In this document: piece after piece, positions 33,721 to 41,505 of the stretch
How positions within the stretch are numbered: the stretch's first letter is position 1
How the letters are laid out: every line of letters starts with the position of its first letter
Source of the DNA: Butyrivibrio sp.
GTDB taxonomy: Bacteria; Bacillota; Clostridia; Lachnospirales; Lachnospiraceae
DNA: 44,032 nt
Assembly (NCBI RefSeq): GCF_015056685.1
Contig: NZ_SVFW01000034.1
Span: forward strand, 1-44,032
Direction: 5' to 3'
Notes under the pieces: generated by a model
What the model was told of the DNA's origin: nothing
The model's database searches: none
The model's input: the letters and a program-made list of their open reading frames with translations, nothing else
Program-made: the position numbers and the translations under genes

Positions 33721-33750
33721 AAGGAAAGCTGTTGTAGGCTTTCCTTTTTT
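33721..33750. terminator. Bidirectional rho-independent terminator between murA and the convergent HD-GYP gene
   Basis: Stem AAGGAAAGC (33721-33729) / GCTTTCCTT (33738-33746) with an 8-base loop and a T-run to 33750. On the other strand the flanking A-run gives TTTT followed by ATATTT, so it can serve both convergent genes. Confidence 0.85.
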
Positions 33751-33788
33751 GTGCATTAAGTAAAAATGCAATTCTTAAAATATGGTTC

Positions 33789-34880
33789 TTACAGGATTTT
33801 CTCGATAGTGACTCCCTGGCGCTTGCTAAGGTCGATATAATCATCGCCTATTTTTACAGTTGGCTTTGACAGACTGTCCTGATTTACAAAGATGATCTCG
33901 CCTATCTCTCCGGTACTTAGCTTAACGGTGCTTGATATATAGGTATCCACAATATGTTTTAAGAAAGTCATGATCATTTCAGAATCATATTTTGTGAAGC
34001 CGTTTTCCTCAAAAAGCTCGATTGCAGTGAATGGGCAAAGGGGTTCACGGTAGTATCTGGCACTGGTCATGGCATCGTATACATCTGCTATGGAGACGAG
34101 CTTGGCATAGCGGTCGATCTGTGGAGCCTTTAGTCCCTGTGGATAACCTGTGCCATCGCATCTTTCGTGGTGCATAAGCGCAGCATTTTTTATGTGATTG
34201 CCGATTGGCTTGTCTTTTAGAACATCATAGCCGATCTGTGGATGCTTTTTTATTTCCTCGTATTCTTTAGCCGTGAGCTTTCCTGGCTTTTTAATGATCT
34301 TTTCAGGGATCATTATTTTGCCGATGTCATGAAAAAGACCTGACTGGGTTGCGGTTTCTATCTCGGTATCATCCATCTTCAGCCATTTGGCGAGGATGTT
34401 GGAGATGAGAGCAACATTGATGCTGTGGGTGTAAGTTGCATCGTCGTATTCTCTTAAATTGTGGAGCATATCAAAGACTGTGTTGGTATTTGGATTGTTC
34501 TTTAGGAGTTTGTAGATCGGGGCCATGAGCTCCCCAACCTTAAATTCTTTGTTTTTGAGAATAACGTCATTTATTGTATTTTCAAAAGTGTCTGCGCACT
34601 CTTCAAAATCTTTTTTAAATTCCTGAAATTCTAGTGAGGCCTTTATCCTTTCTGAACGGGTAGGGAGAGTGCCGAAATCGTCATCTGTACCTGACTGAGG
34701 CTGCTTTATGATCTTATCTTCAATACAGACTTTGTCTATAGAATAAAAAGCAAGCTTTGCAAGATCTTTTCTTGTGATGACATCGCCTTTATTCAGAAGA
34801 ACAACTTTTTGTGAATTTACATGGACATCTTTTGCCAGCACCATTCCGGGCTTAAGGCTCTTTCTGTCTACTGTTTTCAT
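33789..34880 (-). CDS. HD-GYP domain protein, putative cyclic-di-GMP phosphodiesterase
   Basis: 363 residues. Residues 1-60 form a small N-terminal beta-rich domain of the kind often found before HD-GYP (MKTVDRKSLKPGMVLAKDV), then a helical stretch. The HD-GYP domain starts near 130: HD at 184-185 in FHDIGKIMIPEKI, and HHERCDGTGYPQGL at 237-250, with GYP at 245-247. The catalytic signature is complete. Such proteins break down c-di-GMP to pGpG or GMP. No receiver domain is seen. It is the only clear minus-strand gene here. GAGGTAG lies upstream of the start on the minus strand, and the divergent FMN riboswitch shares the intergenic region. Confidence 0.93.
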   Translation of the reverse strand: MKTVDRKSLKPGMVLAKDVHVNSQKVVLLNKGDVITRKDLAKLAFYSIDKVCIEDKIIKQPQSGTDDDFGTLPTRSERIKASLEFQEFKKDFEECADTFENTINDVILKNKEFKVGELMAPIYKLLKNNPNTNTVFDMLHNLREYDDATYTHSINVALISNILAKWLKMDDTEIETATQSGLFHDIGKIMIPEKIIKKPGKLTAKEYEEIKKHPQIGYDVLKDKPIGNHIKNAALMHHERCDGTGYPQGLKAPQIDRYAKLVSIADVYDAMTSARYYREPLCPFTAIELFEENGFTKYDSEMIMTFLKHIVDTYISSTVKLSTGEIGEIIFVNQDSLSKPTVKIGDDYIDLSKRQGVTIEKIL

Positions 34881-34978
34881 AGCTACCTCATGGACTCTGG
34901 ATGGGTTTGTTCATATAATTCTTAGTGATAATTGTACAGTCAAATTATAATTTTGCAAAATTAAATTGTCAAACACTC

Positions 34979-35007
34979 TTGACATATGTCTATAACCATT
35001 ATAGTAT
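34979..35007 (+). promoter_or_regulatory. Promoter of the FMN riboswitch-ribU unit
   Basis: A perfect TTGACA (34979-34984) is followed by overlapping -10 candidates: TATAGT (35000-35005, spacer 15) and TAGTAT (35002-35007, spacer 17). Transcription would start about 15 bases before the riboswitch. Confidence 0.65.
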
Positions 35008-35027
35008 TTGATTTAGAAAAAATATAG

Positions 35028-35147
35028 TTCTTCGGGGTAGGGTGTAATTCCCAACCGGCGGTATAGTCCGCGACCTGCTTGTCTATTGATAGGTGGCTGA
35101 TTTGGTGAGATTCCAAAACCGACAGTAAAGTCTGGATGAGAGAAGAA
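35028..35147 (+). promoter_or_regulatory. FMN riboswitch (RFN element)
   Basis: The conserved RFN blocks are all visible in order: GGGTGTAATTCCCAACCGGCGGT, in which AATTCCC and ACCGGCGGT are the landmarks, then AGTCCGCGA, GGCTGATTTGGTGAGATTCC, CCGACAGTAAAGTCTGGATG and AGAGAAG. P1 pairs TTCTTC (35028-35033) with GAAGAA (35142-35147). It senses flavin mononucleotide and should lower expression of the riboflavin transporter gene downstream. Confidence 0.96.
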
Positions 35148-35170
35148 TGCACGATTTTTAGTTTGCGTAC

Positions 35171-35202
35171 CCCAAGTATATTTACTTGGGATTTTTTATT
35201 TT
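35171..35202 (+). terminator. Riboswitch-controlled intrinsic terminator
   Basis: Stem CCCAAGTA (35171-35178) / TACTTGGG (35183-35190) with a 4-base loop, then a run of T from 35192. It lies 24 bases after the RFN P1 stem and is the likely expression platform: formed when FMN is bound. Confidence 0.85.
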
Positions 35203-35243
35203 TCGAAAGTTCTTTTACCAAACTTAAAGGTCGTGTGTAGGAC

Positions 35244-35266
35244 TCCTCCCCCGAACCAAAGGAGGA
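35244..35266 (+). promoter_or_regulatory. Possible Shine-Dalgarno-sequestering hairpin of ribU
   Basis: TCCTCC (35244-35249) is exactly complementary to GGAGGA (35261-35266), the ribU ribosome binding site, with an 11-base loop. It is beyond the intrinsic terminator and could add control of translation. Confidence 0.4.
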
Positions 35267-35270
35267 AAAA

Positions 35271-36053
35271 ATGAAACAGGAACAAAATTTACTTCAGATC
35301 ATTGCGGGGAATTCAGGCAGATTCATAGGCCTTGTGCTTCTTATAGTACTGGCTTTTGCACTGGCATATCTGGCTGAAAAGATTGCAGCAAAGAAGGATC
35401 TGAAGGAAGGAAGAAAAACGGAGGGAATCTTAACACCCAGAAAGATGGCAATCATCGGTGTTTTCTCAGCAATATCTTTTGTGCTGATGCTTATAGAGTT
35501 TCCGCTTCCAATCGCACCAAGCTTTTACAAGTTCGACTTCAGCGACATTCCGGCTCTTATAGTTGGATTTGCTGCCGGTCCATTTGCAGGAGTTATGGTG
35601 GAGTTCATCAAGGTTACACTTAACGTTCTCATTCAGGGAACAACTTCTGCTTTCGTAGGAGAGATAGCTAACTTCGTGATCGGGGCTTCTTTTGTAATGG
35701 TTGCTTCAATCGTTTACAGATTTAAGAGAACAAGGAAAACTGCTCTTATCGGATGTATTCTCGCTACACTTTGCATCGCATTTATCGGTGCAGCACTGAA
35801 CGCATTCTTCATGATTCCTGCTTACGCCCTTATGTTTGGCGGCGTAGAGAACATCTTAAAAGCAGGAACAGAGATTTATCCATTTGTTGATAATCTCTTT
35901 ACATTCTGTCTGTTCTGCGTGGCACCTTTTAACCTTATCAAGGGCATCGTTCACAGTGCAGTGACATTCCTTATCTACAAGCAGATAAGTCCTATTTTAA
36001 AGGCAGAGCCCATGCTCGTTGCTAAAAAGAAAACAGCTGAAGCTGATGCGTGA
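35271..36053 (+). CDS. ribU: Riboflavin ECF transporter substrate-binding (S) component
   Basis: Takes up riboflavin together with the shared ECF energising module (not in this window). 260 residues with an N-terminal membrane segment, a charged loop, then the S-component core of about six segments starting at LTPRKMAIIGVFSAISFVLM. The stretch FYKFDFSDIPALIVGFAAGP is the typical RibU/S-component block (F-D-x-S-D-x-P). The extra N-terminal segment of about 50 residues is longer than in the minimal family. Control by the FMN riboswitch confirms the vitamin. AAAGGAGG precedes the ATG, and a terminator follows. Confidence 0.95.
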   Translation: MKQEQNLLQIIAGNSGRFIGLVLLIVLAFALAYLAEKIAAKKDLKEGRKTEGILTPRKMAIIGVFSAISFVLMLIEFPLPIAPSFYKFDFSDIPALIVGFAAGPFAGVMVEFIKVTLNVLIQGTTSAFVGEIANFVIGASFVMVASIVYRFKRTRKTALIGCILATLCIAFIGAALNAFFMIPAYALMFGGVENILKAGTEIYPFVDNLFTFCLFCVAPFNLIKGIVHSAVTFLIYKQISPILKAEPMLVAKKKTAEADA

Positions 36054-36082
36054 TGGTGGCTGCAGTTTAATATGAGGGTTTT

Positions 36083-36113
36083 AAGAGTCGCATGTAAAAG
36101 TGCGACTCTTTTT
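36083..36113 (+). terminator. Rho-independent terminator after ribU
   Basis: A perfect 10-pair stem AAGAGTCGCA (36083-36092) / TGCGACTCTT (36101-36110) with an 8-base loop ends in a T-run. It isolates ribU from the tRNA-modification cluster. Confidence 0.88.
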
Positions 36114-36170
36114 GCGCCTTGTCTAATATGCTATACTATATTTTAGAATGTGATATTTGTGAGGTTTTAT

Positions 36171-36608
36171 ATGGATATAGTTACCAGACTTGAAACAAAT
36201 AGTGCAAAAGAAACCTTCGAAATAGGAAAAAGAATCGGTGAGAATGCTGCGCCCGGCATGGTCTATACTCTGATCGGTGACCTGGGGGTTGGTAAAACTG
36301 TGCTTACTCAGGGAGTTGCAGCGGGACTTGGAATAAAGGGACCTGTCAGCAGCCCTACTTTCACAATCCTTCAGGTTTACGATGAGGGAAGGATTCCTTT
36401 TTACCATTTCGATGTTTACAGAATTGGCGACGTGAGCGAGATGGATGAGATAGGCTATGAGGACTATTTTTATGGCGATGGAATCTGCTTCGTTGAGTGG
36501 GCCAATCTGATCGAGGAGATTCTTCCTGAGCACTACACAGAGATTGTCATAGAAAAGAACCTTGAAAAAGGCTTTGATTATCGTCTTATTACAATGACAA
36601 AGAAATGA
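36171..36608 (+). CDS. tsaE: tRNA t6A biosynthesis ATPase TsaE
   Basis: Helper ATPase of the complex (TsaB, TsaD, TsaE) that makes N6-threonylcarbamoyladenosine at position 37 of ANN-decoding tRNAs. 145 residues. P-loop GDLGVGKT at residues 36-43, then the family blocks GPVSSPTFTILQVY and HFDVYRIGD, and FVEWANLIEEILP. An in-frame ATG at 36150 exists, but ATG 36171 has GTGAGG 6 bases upstream and gives the usual start. A TATACT at 36132-36137 may be its -10 box. First gene of a cluster with the tsaB fusion and tsaD. Confidence 0.93.
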   Translation: MDIVTRLETNSAKETFEIGKRIGENAAPGMVYTLIGDLGVGKTVLTQGVAAGLGIKGPVSSPTFTILQVYDEGRIPFYHFDVYRIGDVSEMDEIGYEDYFYGDGICFVEWANLIEEILPEHYTEIVIEKNLEKGFDYRLITMTKK

Positions 36609-36621
36609 TCCGGAGATATAA

Positions 36622-37833
36622 ATGAAGATATTAGCAATTGATACATCAGGACTTGTGGGAGCTGTAGCTGTTTCAGACGGCGATATGCTTCTTTCACAGT
36701 TCCTTATTCAGTACAAAACTACACACTCAGAGATACTTATGCCCATGCTTGATGACATCTGTAAAAAGGTTCATCTTGACCTTTCCACAATCGATGCCAT
36801 AGCTGTGGCTAAGGGCCCAGGCTCTTTTACGGGACTAAGGATAGGAAGTGCAACAGCCAAGGGACTTGCCCTTGCTCTTAACAAGCCTATAATAGCCATT
36901 CCAACTGTTGATGGCATTGCCTATAATCTCTACGGTGTTGAGAAAATCATCTGTCCTATGATGGATGCCAAAAGAAATCAGGTATATACAGGTCTTTACA
37001 CCTTCGTGCCAAACAGACAGGAGGGAAAGGTTCGCGAGCAGACCTTTGATATGCAGGTGATCCACGAGCAGTTTGCAACCTCTGTGGAAAACATTGCGGA
37101 AGAGATCAACAAAATCGGGAAACCTGTAGTTCTTTTGGGAGATGGAGTTCCTGTGTACAGGGATAAGCTTGAAGGGCTTTTGACTGTTCCTTATTCCATC
37201 GCGCCATTCCATCAGAGCAGGCAGAATGCGGCAGCTCTTTGTGCCCTTGCCAATGTTTATGCTGCAGAGAACAGATTTACAACAGCAGATGAGTTTGCAC
37301 CTGACTATTTAAGACTTTCACAGGCTGAGCGCGAGGCCAAGGAAAATGGCGGCGCAGCGCCTAAAAAGGACAACACTCCTAAGGCTCCCGGAATCATCAG
37401 GGTAAGAGAGATGACTCCTGAAGATGTGGATGATGCCTATAAACTTGAAGAGATGAACCTTGGCAGAGAAGCCTGGACTAAAAAGCAGCTTCTTGATGCC
37501 ATGACCCGTGACGATACTATCTATCTTGTGGCTGAAAAGGCCGGAAGGATCGTGGGTCTTTGCGGAGTTCAGAATATATCCGGGGAGGGCGAGATAACCA
37601 ATGTGTCAGTATCGCCTGACACCAGAAGAGAGGGCGTTGCCTACAAGATGATGAGGCAGCTCCTTGAAAGAGGTCGCGGACTTGGTATAGGTGACTATAC
37701 TTTGGAAGTACGAGCAGGCAATGCCCCTGCCATAGGCCTTTACGAGCGTCTTGGGTTTGTATCTGAGGGCAAAAGACCCGGATTTTACGAGGATCCCAAA
37801 GAGGATGCCGTTATTTATTGGAAAAGGAAATAA
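36622..37833 (+). CDS. tsaB: TsaB-RimI fusion: t6A synthesis scaffold fused to GNAT N-acetyltransferase
   Basis: 403 residues made of two proteins that are usually separate genes. Residues 1-235 are TsaB: MKILAIDTSG, the family block VAKGPGSFTGLRIG, DAKRNQVYTGLY and ADEFAPDYLRLSQAERE. A hydrophilic Ala/Lys/Pro linker (about 236-256) follows. Residues about 258-403 are a GNAT domain of RimI type: IRVREMTPEDVDDAYKLE, ITNVSVSPDTRREGVAYKMM (acetyl-CoA loop) and LEVRAGNAPAIGLYERLGF. RimI acetylates ribosomal protein S18 or other N-termini. tsaB and rimI are often neighbours, so fusion is plausible. No frameshift is seen. CGGAG precedes the ATG. Confidence 0.95.
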   Translation: MKILAIDTSGLVGAVAVSDGDMLLSQFLIQYKTTHSEILMPMLDDICKKVHLDLSTIDAIAVAKGPGSFTGLRIGSATAKGLALALNKPIIAIPTVDGIAYNLYGVEKIICPMMDAKRNQVYTGLYTFVPNRQEGKVREQTFDMQVIHEQFATSVENIAEEINKIGKPVVLLGDGVPVYRDKLEGLLTVPYSIAPFHQSRQNAAALCALANVYAAENRFTTADEFAPDYLRLSQAEREAKENGGAAPKKDNTPKAPGIIRVREMTPEDVDDAYKLEEMNLGREAWTKKQLLDAMTRDDTIYLVAEKAGRIVGLCGVQNISGEGEITNVSVSPDTRREGVAYKMMRQLLERGRGLGIGDYTLEVRAGNAPAIGLYERLGFVSEGKRPGFYEDPKEDAVIYWKRK

Positions 37834-37836
37834 TTT

Positions 37837-38757
37837 ATGATAGATGTTTGTTTACTTGGAACCGGCGGAATGATGCCCCTTCCAAACCGTTTTCTCACTT
37901 CACTTCTTGTGAGATATAACGGAAAATGTATTTTGATCGATGCCGGCGAAGCTACGCAGATTGCCATGAAAAAGAAAGGTGTCAGCGCAAAGCCCATCGA
38001 TGTGATCTGTTTTACCCATTACCATGCAGACCATATCAGCGGTCTGCCGGGACTTCTTTTGACCATGGGAAATGCAGAGCGCACGGAGCCTCTTTTGATG
38101 GTAGGGCCCAAGGGCCTTGAAAAGGTGGTTAATTCACTTCGTGTGATCGCTCCGGAGCTTCCTTTTAAGATCAACTTTATGGAGCTTAATGAGAATGAAA
38201 AAGAGTTTTCTCTGGAGGAATTTCCTGAGTTTACCATAAAGGCATTCAAGGTTAATCATAATATTACGTGCTATGGCTACACCATGGAGCTTAAGCGTCA
38301 GGGCAAGTTTAATGTGGAAGCGGCCACGGCAGCAGGGATAGACAGGCAGTACTGGAACAGGCTTCAAAAGGGCAACACCATTGAGCTTGAGGATGGAAGA
38401 GTATTTACTCCCGATATGGTGCTTGGAGAGACCAGAAAGGGACTTAAATTAACTTATACAACGGATTCACGTCCTACGGACAGTATCGTGGAGAATGCGA
38501 AAGATTCAGATCTTTTCATATGCGAGGGAATGTATGGAGAGCCTGATAAGATCGCAAAGGCCAAAGAGTACAAGCATATGACCTTCTACGAGGCTGCGAA
38601 GATGGCCTCCAAAGCGGGGGTAAAAGAGCTGTGGCTTACTCACTACAGCCCTTCACTTGTGAATCCGGCAGAATATTTACCAGAAACAAAAAAGATTTTC
38701 CAAAATGTAGTGGCAGCAAAAGACGGCAGAAGTGCCACACTTAAGTTTGAAGAGTAA
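37837..38757 (+). CDS. rnz: Ribonuclease Z
   Basis: Metallo-beta-lactamase-fold endonuclease that cuts the 3' trailer of tRNA precursors that lack an encoded CCA. 306 residues, the normal short-form length. The zinc motif is HYHADH (H61, H63, D65, H66). The start GTGGMMPLPNRFLTS is typical, as are TTDSRPTDSI and the final LTHYSPSL. Its ribosome binding site AAGGAAA lies inside the end of the tsaB-rimI gene, and ATG 37837 is 3 bases after that stop. Both tRNA genes of this window lack CCA and would need it. Confidence 0.95.
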   Translation: MIDVCLLGTGGMMPLPNRFLTSLLVRYNGKCILIDAGEATQIAMKKKGVSAKPIDVICFTHYHADHISGLPGLLLTMGNAERTEPLLMVGPKGLEKVVNSLRVIAPELPFKINFMELNENEKEFSLEEFPEFTIKAFKVNHNITCYGYTMELKRQGKFNVEAATAAGIDRQYWNRLQKGNTIELEDGRVFTPDMVLGETRKGLKLTYTTDSRPTDSIVENAKDSDLFICEGMYGEPDKIAKAKEYKHMTFYEAAKMASKAGVKELWLTHYSPSLVNPAEYLPETKKIFQNVVAAKDGRSATLKFEE

Positions 38758-38782
38758 AAGAGCTTAAGAAAGCGAGGGGGCT

Positions 38783-39349
38783 ATGGAAAACACAAAATCA
38801 GCAGTGATCAAGTCGGTATTACTGGTAGTTTTTGGCGCGCTTGTTGTACTGGGACTTTTTCTTCTTTTTACCAGGAATCATCGCTCGTCCAATGAAGAGA
38901 ACTACACTTTGACGGTGGTTGATCAGATCACAACAACTAATCTTGAAAAAGATTATCCTGCCAATCCCAGGAAAGTTGTGGATATGTACGCCAACATCAT
39001 GAAGGTGCTCTACAAGGAAACCTATACTGATGATCAGCAAAAGAAGATGCTGGATGTTTTAGCGGGGTTAATGGATGATGAGCTTTTGGCTAATCAGTCC
39101 AATTTTTATCAGTCCATGAAAAATGAGGTAAAGACAAGGCGTGACGAGGATTACTCAATTCCTACTTACCAGGTGCAGAGCAGAGAGCCTGAGGTTGTGA
39201 CGGTTGAGGGCAGGAAGATGTGCAATGTTGACTGCTATCTTAACCTTAGAAAGGGCACCTCAAGCCAGGGCCTTTACTATATGTTTATTTTGAGACAGGA
39301 TGATTCCGGCAAGTGGAAGATCCTTGGGTGGACACAAAAAGCGAATTAA
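38783..39349 (+). CDS. Uncharacterised single-pass membrane protein
   Basis: 188 residues: a short N-terminus, one membrane segment (about residues 12-29, VLLVVFGALVVLGLFLLFT), and an outer soluble domain of about 155 residues that ends in a short beta-rich part (MCNVDCYLNLRKG ... YMFILRQDDSGKWKILGW), resembling the tail of NTF2-like or SnoaL-like folds. No catalytic motif is seen and the family is not recognised with confidence. GAGGGGG precedes the ATG. It sits between rnz and a sugar deacetylase-like gene, in the same direction and with small gaps, so probably one transcript. Confidence 0.65.
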   Translation: MENTKSAVIKSVLLVVFGALVVLGLFLLFTRNHRSSNEENYTLTVVDQITTTNLEKDYPANPRKVVDMYANIMKVLYKETYTDDQQKKMLDVLAGLMDDELLANQSNFYQSMKNEVKTRRDEDYSIPTYQVQSREPEVVTVEGRKMCNVDCYLNLRKGTSSQGLYYMFILRQDDSGKWKILGWTQKAN

Positions 39350-39368
39350 GTTTTAGGAGGAAATATTT

Positions 39369-40259
39369 TTGGTTGAGTATCATGCAGACGACTATGGTCT
39401 TTTTCCGGAACAGAGTCGTCATATTATAGACTGCTATCATAACGGAGCTCTTAACGGCATAAGTATTATGCCAAACAGCCCCTATCTCAAGGAGTGCATG
39501 GATGCCATAGAGGACATCAGAAAAGATCTCTTTGTGACAGTACATCTCAATTTTGTTGAGGGAAAGCCCCTTACAGGCGATAAGGCATCAAGACTGATTG
39601 ATGCTGAGGGGAATTTTAATATCGGCTTTATTAAGCTCCTTGTAATGAGCTATGTTCCGGTAATGCGACTTCTGTATTTTAAACAGGTGAAAAAAGAGGT
39701 TGAGGCCCAGATCGAAGCCTGCAGACCTTACATGAATGACGGTGTTTTCAGGATAGACGGACATGTTCATTACCACATGATCCCTGTTATTTTTGATGCT
39801 GTTATGGATGTGATAAAGGAAAAGAATCTTCAGGTTTCATATATAAGATTTCCAAAGGAAGAAATATCAATTTACAAAAAGGCTGCTTCAAAGCTTACCG
39901 GTATCTCTTTTGTAAATGTACTTAAGGTGCTTATCCTGAATTTCCTTTCAGCGAGAAATCAGAGAAAATATAGAAATGAGCTGGATAGCTTAAAGGTAGA
40001 AGATAAGCTCTTTATGGGAGTTATGATGTCGGGCCACATGTTTTATGACAATGTAAAGGCCTGCCTTCCTTTTGCAGGAGAGATCCTTGCTGACAGGGGA
40101 AAGAGCAGCATGGAAATTCTTTTCCACCCGGGAGATGTATCAAACTCTACAGATATAGGTCTTCTTACCAGCAAGGACGATTACAATTTCCTCACAAGTG
40201 AGAACAGGTTTAAAGAAGCGGAAGCTCTGAAGAAATTTGGTGGAAATCTTAAAAGATAA
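39369..40259 (+). CDS. ChbG/HpnK (YdjC-like) family carbohydrate deacetylase
   Basis: 296 residues. The metal-binding motif HADDYG starts almost at the N-terminus (H5, D7, D8), followed by LNGISIMPNSP, VHLNFVEGKPL and RIDGHVHYHMIPV (H-x-H), the pattern of YdjC-like enzymes that remove acetyl groups from diacetylchitobiose or from hopanoid/GlcNAc-type substrates. The start is a TTG with AGGAGG 8 bases upstream, and the family normally begins right before the HADD motif, so it is well supported. The substrate is unknown; a GlcNAc-containing wall glycan is possible. Confidence 0.88.
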   Translation: MVEYHADDYGLFPEQSRHIIDCYHNGALNGISIMPNSPYLKECMDAIEDIRKDLFVTVHLNFVEGKPLTGDKASRLIDAEGNFNIGFIKLLVMSYVPVMRLLYFKQVKKEVEAQIEACRPYMNDGVFRIDGHVHYHMIPVIFDAVMDVIKEKNLQVSYIRFPKEEISIYKKAASKLTGISFVNVLKVLILNFLSARNQRKYRNELDSLKVEDKLFMGVMMSGHMFYDNVKACLPFAGEILADRGKSSMEILFHPGDVSNSTDIGLLTSKDDYNFLTSENRFKEAEALKKFGGNLKR

Positions 40260-40273
40260 AGGTACGAAAAGAT

Positions 40274-41404
40274 ATGGAAATAAATAAAAATGTCGAGGAT
40301 GACGGCGTCATCTTTATGTCAATAAAAGAAGGAAAAAACAGTGAGGCTGCTGCGAAGGAAGATGGCGATGTGACTATACTTGCTATTGAGAGCAGCTGTG
40401 ATGAAACTGCGGCAGCAGTAGTGAGAAACGGCAGAGAAGTTCTCTCCAACATCATTTCTTCCCAGATCGCGCTTCATACGATCTACGGCGGAGTTGTACC
40501 AGAGATCGCATCCAGAAAGCATGTCGAAAAGATGAACGGCTGCATAAGAGCAGCACTTTCAGAGGCAAATCTGACTCTGGAAGATATTGACGCCATTGCA
40601 GTGACCTACGGCCCTGGGCTTGTGGGAGCTCTTTTGGTGGGCGTTTCTGAGGCTAAAGCAATCTCTTTTGCCACAGGAAAGCCGCTTATCGGTGTTCATC
40701 ACATAGAGGGGCATATCAGTGCCAACTTTATTGAGAATAAAGACCTTGAGCCGCCTTTTGTATGCCTTGTGGTTTCCGGTGGTCATTCACACCTTGTTGT
40801 TGTAAAGGACTATGGCGAGTACGAGATCATCGGACAGACCAGGGACGACGCAGCAGGAGAAGCTTTCGATAAAGTGGCAAGAGCCATAGGACTTGGATAC
40901 CCCGGCGGCCCCAAGATCGATAAGGCGGCAAAAGAGGGAAAACCTGATGCCTTTACATTCCCACAGGCTCAGATCCCTGACGCGGAATACGATTTTTCTT
41001 TTAGCGGATTAAAATCATCTGTACTAAATTACATAAATCAGGCGAAGATGCAGGGCCAGGAGCTTGACCAGGCTGATGTTGCTGCTTCATTCCAGAAGGC
41101 AGTGGTTGAAGTTTTGGTTTCCCATGCCATTAAGGCCTGCAAGGAATATGGCTATGACAAGCTCGCTATAGCCGGCGGTGTTGCGTCCAATTCAGGGCTT
41201 CGTGAGCTCATGGAAAAAGAATGCGCCAGGGAAAATATAAAGTTCTACAGGCCTTCACCGGTTCTTTGTACTGATAATGCAGCAATGATCGGGGCAGCAG
41301 CCTACTATGAATACAAAAAAGGCGTGCGCTTCGGACTCGATATGAATGCAGTTCCAAACCTTCCACTTGGAGATCGCGAGAGAAGATTCCACGGAAGGCA
41401 GTAA
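40274..41404 (+). CDS. tsaD: tRNA t6A threonylcarbamoyltransferase TsaD
   Basis: Transfers the threonylcarbamoyl group to A37 of tRNA, with TsaB and TsaE. 376 residues, about 35 more than usual because a charged stretch precedes the family start ILAIESSCDETAAAVV. An alternative ATG at 40316 would still leave about 20 extra residues. Blocks seen: GGVVPEIASRKHVE, VTYGPGLVGALLVG, GVHHIEGHISAN (the metal-binding His residues), LVVSGGHSHLVVV, FSFSGLKSSVLN and AGGVASNSGLRELM. It lies 15 bases after the deacetylase gene. Confidence 0.96.
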   Translation: MEINKNVEDDGVIFMSIKEGKNSEAAAKEDGDVTILAIESSCDETAAAVVRNGREVLSNIISSQIALHTIYGGVVPEIASRKHVEKMNGCIRAALSEANLTLEDIDAIAVTYGPGLVGALLVGVSEAKAISFATGKPLIGVHHIEGHISANFIENKDLEPPFVCLVVSGGHSHLVVVKDYGEYEIIGQTRDDAAGEAFDKVARAIGLGYPGGPKIDKAAKEGKPDAFTFPQAQIPDAEYDFSFSGLKSSVLNYINQAKMQGQELDQADVAASFQKAVVEVLVSHAIKACKEYGYDKLAIAGGVASNSGLRELMEKECARENIKFYRPSPVLCTDNAAMIGAAAYYEYKKGVRFGLDMNAVPNLPLGDRERRFHGRQ

Positions 41405-41505
41405 GGAAGCATACTGCTGTGCATTTTTTGGTTAAAATGCGAATAAGTATGACTTCTTGCGGGCAAAAGCGGAAAAAATCTATATACATCCATGAGGAGA
41501 TGACA

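Noticed and set aside
34881..35270. Minus-strand open frame of 86 codons across the riboswitch
   Set aside because: The region is fully explained by the promoter, FMN aptamer and terminator on the plus strand.
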